Below, piece by piece: positions 60,086 through 64,000 of a stretch of DNA of 64,000 nt. The notes beneath the pieces were generated by a model, which searched no databases, was not told the DNA's origin, and saw only the letters and a program-made list of their open reading frames with translations. The stretch's first letter is position 1. Every line of letters begins with the position of its first letter. The DNA is from Glaciecola sp964195425 (GTDB lineage Bacteria; Pseudomonadota; Gammaproteobacteria; Enterobacterales; Alteromonadaceae): contig CAXMOM010000004.1 in NCBI GenBank assembly GCA_964195425.1, positions 93,244 to 157,243 of the forward strand, written 5' to 3'. The translations under genes and the position numbers were made by a program.

Positions 60086-61096
60086 ATGGCAACTTTATGG
60101 CAACCAAGCGCGAGTCTAGATACGCTGCATAAACGTGCAGCTATCATGCAAAACATACGAAAGTTTTTTGCCGCGCGTACTGTGCTTGAAGTAGAAACTC
60201 CTTGTTTGTCAGCGCATACCATTACCGACCCATACCTTGAGGCTATGCATACCTTGCATACGCAGCCCGGAGCATGTAATTCTAGCCGTTTGTATTTGCA
60301 GACCTCACCTGAGTATGCGATGAAACGCCTTTTAGCTGCGGGCAGCGGTGATATTTTTCAGCTATGTAAGGCCTTTCGAGACGATGAAGTGGGGCGCATG
60401 CATAACCCTGAGTTCACCATGCTTGAGTGGTATAGGGTAGGCTATTCAATGCAGCAATTGATTGACGAGGTGGCTGCGCTACTCATCGCTACATTGCCCA
60501 TTGATCAGGTTCACCAATCAAACTATCGCAGGCTTTTTGAAAAACATTTAGAGATTGACCCACTTGAAACGGATTTAGCTACCTTAATTGCACTATGTAA
60601 CAAGCTTGGTCTGAGTGATTATGTCACTAGTTTACAAACCAATTTGAATACGAATGAAAGTGAGCAAGGCAATGCGGTCTTAAAAGACAGTATATTGCAG
60701 GTGTTGTTCAGTATGCATATAGAGCCGCATATAGGCACTCAATGTCCTATGGTTGTGTGTTTTTTCCCAGCCAGCCAAGCTTCATTAGCAACATTAAGTG
60801 ACGATGGAAAAACCGCGAATCGTTTTGAAGTTTTTTACAAAGGGATAGAACTCGCCAATGGATTTGATGAGCTTACCGATGCGCAAAGCCAGTTGAATCG
60901 TTTTGAACAAGACAATCAAAAACGAATAGCCTTGGGGCTTTCAACTAAGCCGATCGATAAACATTTTATGGCGGCGCTTAAAGTTGGTTTACCGCAGTGC
61001 GCGGGGGTCGCTATTGGCGTCGATAGATTGATAATGCTTGCTTTACAAAAAGACAATATTGAAGAGGTGACGAGCTTTAGTCATCGCAATTGCTAA
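60086..61096 (+). CDS. epmA: EF-P--(R)-beta-lysine ligase EpmA
   Basis: 336 residues, a class II lysyl-tRNA-synthetase-like catalytic core without the anticodon domain. Motif 2 is FRDDEVGRMHNPEFTMLEWY, and motif 3 GVAIGVDRLIMLAL. VETPCLSAHTITDPYLEAM and YLQTSPEYAMKRLLAAG are EpmA (GenX/PoxA) signatures. It activates beta-lysine and transfers it to Lys34 of EF-P. It lies 76 bases after efp on the same strand. Confidence 0.95.
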   Translation: MATLWQPSASLDTLHKRAAIMQNIRKFFAARTVLEVETPCLSAHTITDPYLEAMHTLHTQPGACNSSRLYLQTSPEYAMKRLLAAGSGDIFQLCKAFRDDEVGRMHNPEFTMLEWYRVGYSMQQLIDEVAALLIATLPIDQVHQSNYRRLFEKHLEIDPLETDLATLIALCNKLGLSDYVTSLQTNLNTNESEQGNAVLKDSILQVLFSMHIEPHIGTQCPMVVCFFPASQASLATLSDDGKTANRFEVFYKGIELANGFDELTDAQSQLNRFEQDNQKRIALGLSTKPIDKHFMAALKVGLPQCAGVAIGVDRLIMLALQKDNIEEVTSFSHRNC

Positions 61097-61110
61097 TACA
61101 AGTACGACTA

Positions 61111-61791
61111 ATGAAAGCCACTGTAATATCTCATTTAAATATCAACGATTTCATCGAGTCGGCCAAAAGCAAAGTTTTGATAGCAGGTTATGGTAGCTTG
61201 TTAAGTCAATATTCACGCCAAACCTATAGTCAAATTATGGGCCCAAGCATTCCCGTTATGGTGAAAGGCTGGGAGCGAAATTGGATTACGCGTTCGATAA
61301 GCGAAGAACAAACCTACGCGGGTGCAATACCCAATAGGACAAGCCAGCTAAGTGCTCAACTAATCCCCTTACAGTTTAACGATAGTTTTGAAAAACGAGA
61401 ACAGGATTATCGCTTTACTAAAATATTACCCCAGAGTGTTCATCTGCAAGGTATCGACACCTTGCAGAATAAGGCATTACAGCAATTATTGATAAAAACG
61501 CCTATATATATTTGTGAAACATTAGCTATTGAACCATCTACACCAGAATATCCAGTTAGTTTATCGTATGTCGAAACTTGCCTTGCAGGCAGTTATGAAA
61601 GTCGTCGTGAAAAAGGCATAAAAGCTTTCCTGAAAAGTACCAATGGTTGGGAAAACACACAGTTTTATGACGACCGGGAGAATCATCGTTATCCGCGTTC
61701 AAGCCTTGTCATGCCTGAACAACGTAATGAGTGGGGTGAGCTATATCTTAGGATGTTCAGTGCTTTAACGCGTAATATTACATTTGAATAG
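61111..61791 (+). CDS. Gamma-glutamylcyclotransferase-like fold protein
   Basis: 226 residues from the ATG 14 bases after the epmA stop. The GGCT-fold hallmark is near the N-terminus: IAGYGSLLS (YGSL). The likely catalytic Glu is in FEKREQDY, at the usual place after strand 5 (typical form L..RE..Y). AGAIPNR and MVKGWERNWI also fit the fold. Members release 5-oxoproline from gamma-glutamyl amines, but distant members have other roles. It may be co-transcribed with epmA, though no link to EF-P is known. Confidence 0.7.
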   Translation: MKATVISHLNINDFIESAKSKVLIAGYGSLLSQYSRQTYSQIMGPSIPVMVKGWERNWITRSISEEQTYAGAIPNRTSQLSAQLIPLQFNDSFEKREQDYRFTKILPQSVHLQGIDTLQNKALQQLLIKTPIYICETLAIEPSTPEYPVSLSYVETCLAGSYESRREKGIKAFLKSTNGWENTQFYDDRENHRYPRSSLVMPEQRNEWGELYLRMFSALTRNITFE

Positions 61792-61986
61792 ACACATGCT
61801 TTTTCGAGTAATTTAGTCGTTGTAAATTACATGGGTACGCGCATAAAACAGCTAGTTCTTTGTTTTACTTTAATTAATACTTAAATTTATCTCATTGATA
61901 TGGTCAATTAACCGATAAATTAAGGTAAAATAGCGGTAGCATAAAATGTACACGATATAAAATCATCCTCATTTTCTGGAGACCCC

Positions 61987-63411
61987 ATGGAACATAAACC
62001 CGTCAGCTCTCGTTCTACGTCGCAAAAAGCATTGCGTTTAAATCTTGACGACAAGAAATACGGCACCATTGTAGAAATAGGTGCAGGACAAGAAGTCGCT
62101 AGGCAGTTTTTCTTAGCAGGCGCCGCCGCCGGAACTATTGCAAAAACCATGTCGGCCTACGACATGAAATTTTCAGATGCCATATACGGCGTGCAAAACG
62201 ATGGCCGCTACGTGAGTAAAGCGCGTGTTAAAGCCATGATGGAACAAGAGCTCGATTTGGTGCTTGAAAGAGTGAGCGATGTACGTTCAAAATCTTCACG
62301 CTACTTTGCTTATGCAGCTACTGTGTCGGCTAAAAGCTTTAATCGCCAAAACGAATGTCATGCTTGGTGTGGTATTAGGGTGCAAATGTATCCAGGCGCT
62401 GAACCTTCAAATATTAAAGTGCATGTGCGTATGCGTGACGACAATGCAGAAGCTCAGCAACAAGCGCTTGGCATACTAGGCGTAAATTTAATTTATGCCG
62501 CTTACTATTATTTTGAAAACCCCAAAATGATCATCGATTCACTCACCGACAGCATTAAGCCTGGCCGAGTAGAAATTGATTCAATTGAATTTATTGGTCC
62601 TTACTTTGAAGATCTCGATAACAGGGCGATTAACCTTCATTTAATTCGAAGCTGGAAAACTCGCGCGATAATGTTTAGGCCAGACGGCAGTATTTGTGTG
62701 CCAGCCGAAATGTTGTATAAGAAAAACGTGATCACCATACGGGGCTCGTTTAGGCCTGTTACCAACCTCAATGTCGATATGATAGAGCAGGGTAAAAAGG
62801 CGTTTTTTGAACAAGAAGGTATTAGTGAAGAAAATACCATTGCGATAGCCGAAATTTCGCTCAACGATGCCAAAGGTAACGACAATGAAGTGCCAGGAGA
62901 AGACTTGGTGCAGCGTGTACAGTTGCTGAATGCCTTGGGTTATAACGTAATGATTTCAGATTACACCCGATATTTCTCCTTGCGTGCCTATTTTCGTCAG
63001 TATACCAAAATGAAAATTGGTATTGTGGTCGGGATGATTAACATGAAGCAAATCTTTGACGAAGAATCATATCGCGGAGTTGAAGGCGGTATGTTGGAAG
63101 GATTCGGCAAACTATTCGCTGACAATACTCGCATGTTTATTTACCCAGAAATTGATGCTGATAACGAACTGCGGGACTTTTCTGACTTAAAAGTTCCTGA
63201 GCACCTTAGATTTTTATATAGGCACTTGCTAGAGAACGACTTTTTGACAGGCCTAGAAACCAGTGATGCAGAATTGTTTAATATATTCTCTAGAGATGTG
63301 CTGAAAAGTTTAAAAGCAGGACGAGGCGACTGGGAAGAAATGGTGCCTACGTTAGCAGCTGAACAAATAGTCGAAAATGGTTTGTTTGGATTTAAAAAGA
63401 AGCGTAAATAG
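61987..63411 (+). CDS. Conserved large cytoplasmic protein of unknown function
   Basis: 474 residues with no signal peptide or membrane segment. Conserved blocks are YGTIVEIGAGQEVARQFFLA, GAAAGTIAKTMSAYD, QQQALGILGVNLIYAAYYYF, MLYKKNVITIRGSFRPVTNL and IGIVVGMINMKQIFDEESYR. I recognise these as a widespread family found in Bacteroidetes and some gammaproteobacteria. Database labels for it (such as TonB-dependent receptor or nicotinate-nucleotide adenylyltransferase) are inconsistent and not supported by what can be seen. The EIGAGQEVAR-F motif could be a nucleotide- or cofactor-binding loop. CTGGAG before the ATG is a good ribosome-binding site. Monocistronic by spacing. Confidence 0.8.
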   Translation: MEHKPVSSRSTSQKALRLNLDDKKYGTIVEIGAGQEVARQFFLAGAAAGTIAKTMSAYDMKFSDAIYGVQNDGRYVSKARVKAMMEQELDLVLERVSDVRSKSSRYFAYAATVSAKSFNRQNECHAWCGIRVQMYPGAEPSNIKVHVRMRDDNAEAQQQALGILGVNLIYAAYYYFENPKMIIDSLTDSIKPGRVEIDSIEFIGPYFEDLDNRAINLHLIRSWKTRAIMFRPDGSICVPAEMLYKKNVITIRGSFRPVTNLNVDMIEQGKKAFFEQEGISEENTIAIAEISLNDAKGNDNEVPGEDLVQRVQLLNALGYNVMISDYTRYFSLRAYFRQYTKMKIGIVVGMINMKQIFDEESYRGVEGGMLEGFGKLFADNTRMFIYPEIDADNELRDFSDLKVPEHLRFLYRHLLENDFLTGLETSDAELFNIFSRDVLKSLKAGRGDWEEMVPTLAAEQIVENGLFGFKKKRK

Positions 63412-63413
63412 GC

Positions 63414-63579
63414 GTATTACTTTCTAATGGCAAAGAAGTTGAAACGAACCTTACTACACTCGATGGTATAGATTCAGATATAAAAATATCTTTACATAAT
63501 GTACAGCAAGCTATTAATGCGGTGCAATCGTGTACTAAGAGCGAAGAGAATCAAAAAGCATGTCATTGGCAAACCTAGT
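63414..63579 (+). other. Startless open stretch, possible gene remnant
   Basis: The frame reads VLLSNGKEVETNLTTLDGID, DIKISLHNVQQAINAVQSCT, KACHWQT, about 54 codons, with two Cys but no start codon or ribosome-binding site. It may be the tail of a lost gene. No family was recognised. The rest up to the next gene shows nothing. Confidence 0.2.
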
Positions 63580-63634
63580 TATGCGTTTTCGGGTCATATT
63601 CATCGCAGAGTCACTCTGGAAAGCAAAGAAGGGT

Positions 63635-64000
63635 TCATTGGATAATGGAAACTAAATCAGCGTCCACATCTCTACGTATCAGATTGAAAAATAACTGCTG
63701 GTTTTCTATATATTCTAGATTCTGATGAAAGGCAGCGAACCAGAACTGGTCTGGATAACACTGTGAACTTGATGTTAAACGATGAAATTCTGCCGAATCG
63801 GTTATGTTATAATTGAACTGAAAAACCGGATATACTTTTCGTCTTTCATCACCAAAATCCAACGCCCACAAAGCGTTTTGGTCAATACCCAATTGATGCG
63901 CTTTTTTGAAGGCTTTAGCCCGACTTATTACGAATGATGACCGTCTAACTCGTATAGCCAGTTGGGGAGCCACAGATTTTAGGTAATGATGCCCGAAAAT
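63635..64000 (-). CDS. Protein of unknown function, 5' end outside the window
   Basis: The frame is open to the last base, so the true start lies beyond the window; at least 121 residues are visible. Features are RRSSFVISRAKAFKKAHQLG, ALWALDFGDERRKVYPVFQF and a charged C-terminal helix. The SRAKAFKKAHQLG part could be a DNA-binding or antitoxin-like helix pair, and GDERRKVYPVFQF looks conserved, but I cannot assign a family. No membrane segment is seen. Confidence 0.5.
   Translation of the reverse strand: MFGHHYLKSVAPQLAIRVRRSSFVISRAKAFKKAHQLGIDQNALWALDFGDERRKVYPVFQFNYNITDSAEFHRLTSSSQCYPDQFWFAAFHQNLEYIENQQLFFNLIRRDVDADLVSIIQ

Overview
The window looks like chromosomal DNA of a marine gammaproteobacterium of the Alteromonadales (Paraglaciecola/Glaciecola/Alteromonas-like). 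This is inferred from gene content and order: tamAB, the tolC/nudF/yqiB/yqiA/parE block, an epmB-efp-epmA cassette, PEP-CTERM/exosortase accessory proteins, and many secreted or outer-membrane proteins. Base composition is moderately AT-rich. No rRNA, tRNA or CRISPR array was seen.

Layout. (1) 0-4.3 kb: the end of tamA and all of tamB. (2) 4.3-8.4 kb: a three-gene operon on the minus strand for a HlyD adaptor, a C39-peptidase ABC exporter and a solo LuxR-type DNA-binding domain. No peptide precursor is visible. (3) 8.4-16.5 kb: a beta-propeller amidohydrolase, a transglutaminase-like protein, cysG and a DeaD-type helicase. (4) 16.6-27.2 kb: a PrsT-like TPR lipoprotein, a voltage-gated cation channel, nei, tolC, nudF, yqiB, yqiA and parE. 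The yqiB homologue appears to start at an ATT codon. (5) 27.2-31.3 kb: a mobile-element graveyard directly after parE. It holds a TnsA-like fragment cut by an IS6-type element, a tyrosine-integrase tail, an antitoxin fragment, an IS91 transposase fragment and the broken 3' end of a probable reverse-transcriptase/nitrilase defence gene. One intact PEP-CTERM protein gene lies among these. (6) 31.3-36.5 kb: an exported protein, tatABC, the Tat-exported phosphatase PhoX and a 61-residue membrane protein. The last two each sit behind a copy of a ~270-bp repeat that carries a three-unit Pho box and a well-placed -10. (7) 36.7-39.3 kb: IS6 remnants, an SGNH hydrolase, a broken SGNH-acyltransferase and a full-length but dead IS6 copy. 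(8) 39.3-43.3 kb: an OmpR-family two-component system divergent from a di-haem peroxidase lipoprotein, with a three-unit 11-bp tandem repeat in the shared promoter. (9) 43.3-48.8 kb: decayed genes around an unknown membrane-anchored protein and upp. (10) 48.8-56.5 kb: a 1986-residue modular lipoprotein with PKD-like, Ca-binding, leucine-rich and BspA/DUF285 repeats, then an OmpA-like lipoprotein and a PhyH-type dioxygenase. (11) 56.7-64 kb: a TraB/GumN protein, small proteins, epmB/efp/epmA, a gamma-glutamylcyclotransferase-like protein, a large conserved protein of unknown function and a gene running off the window.

How the genes fit together. PhoX needs the Tat pathway and lies directly upstream of tatABC, so phosphate scavenging and its export route are clustered. 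EpmA and EpmB modify Lys34 of EF-P, encoded between them. TolC could be the outer-membrane partner of the C39/HlyD exporter. The two-component system probably controls the di-haem peroxidase. The most unusual items are the duplicated Pho promoter, the 11-bp repeats ahead of the peroxidase, the ATT start of yqiB, the cargo-less C39 exporter, the CavAb-like filter of the cation channel, and the defence/Tn7-type remnants after parE.
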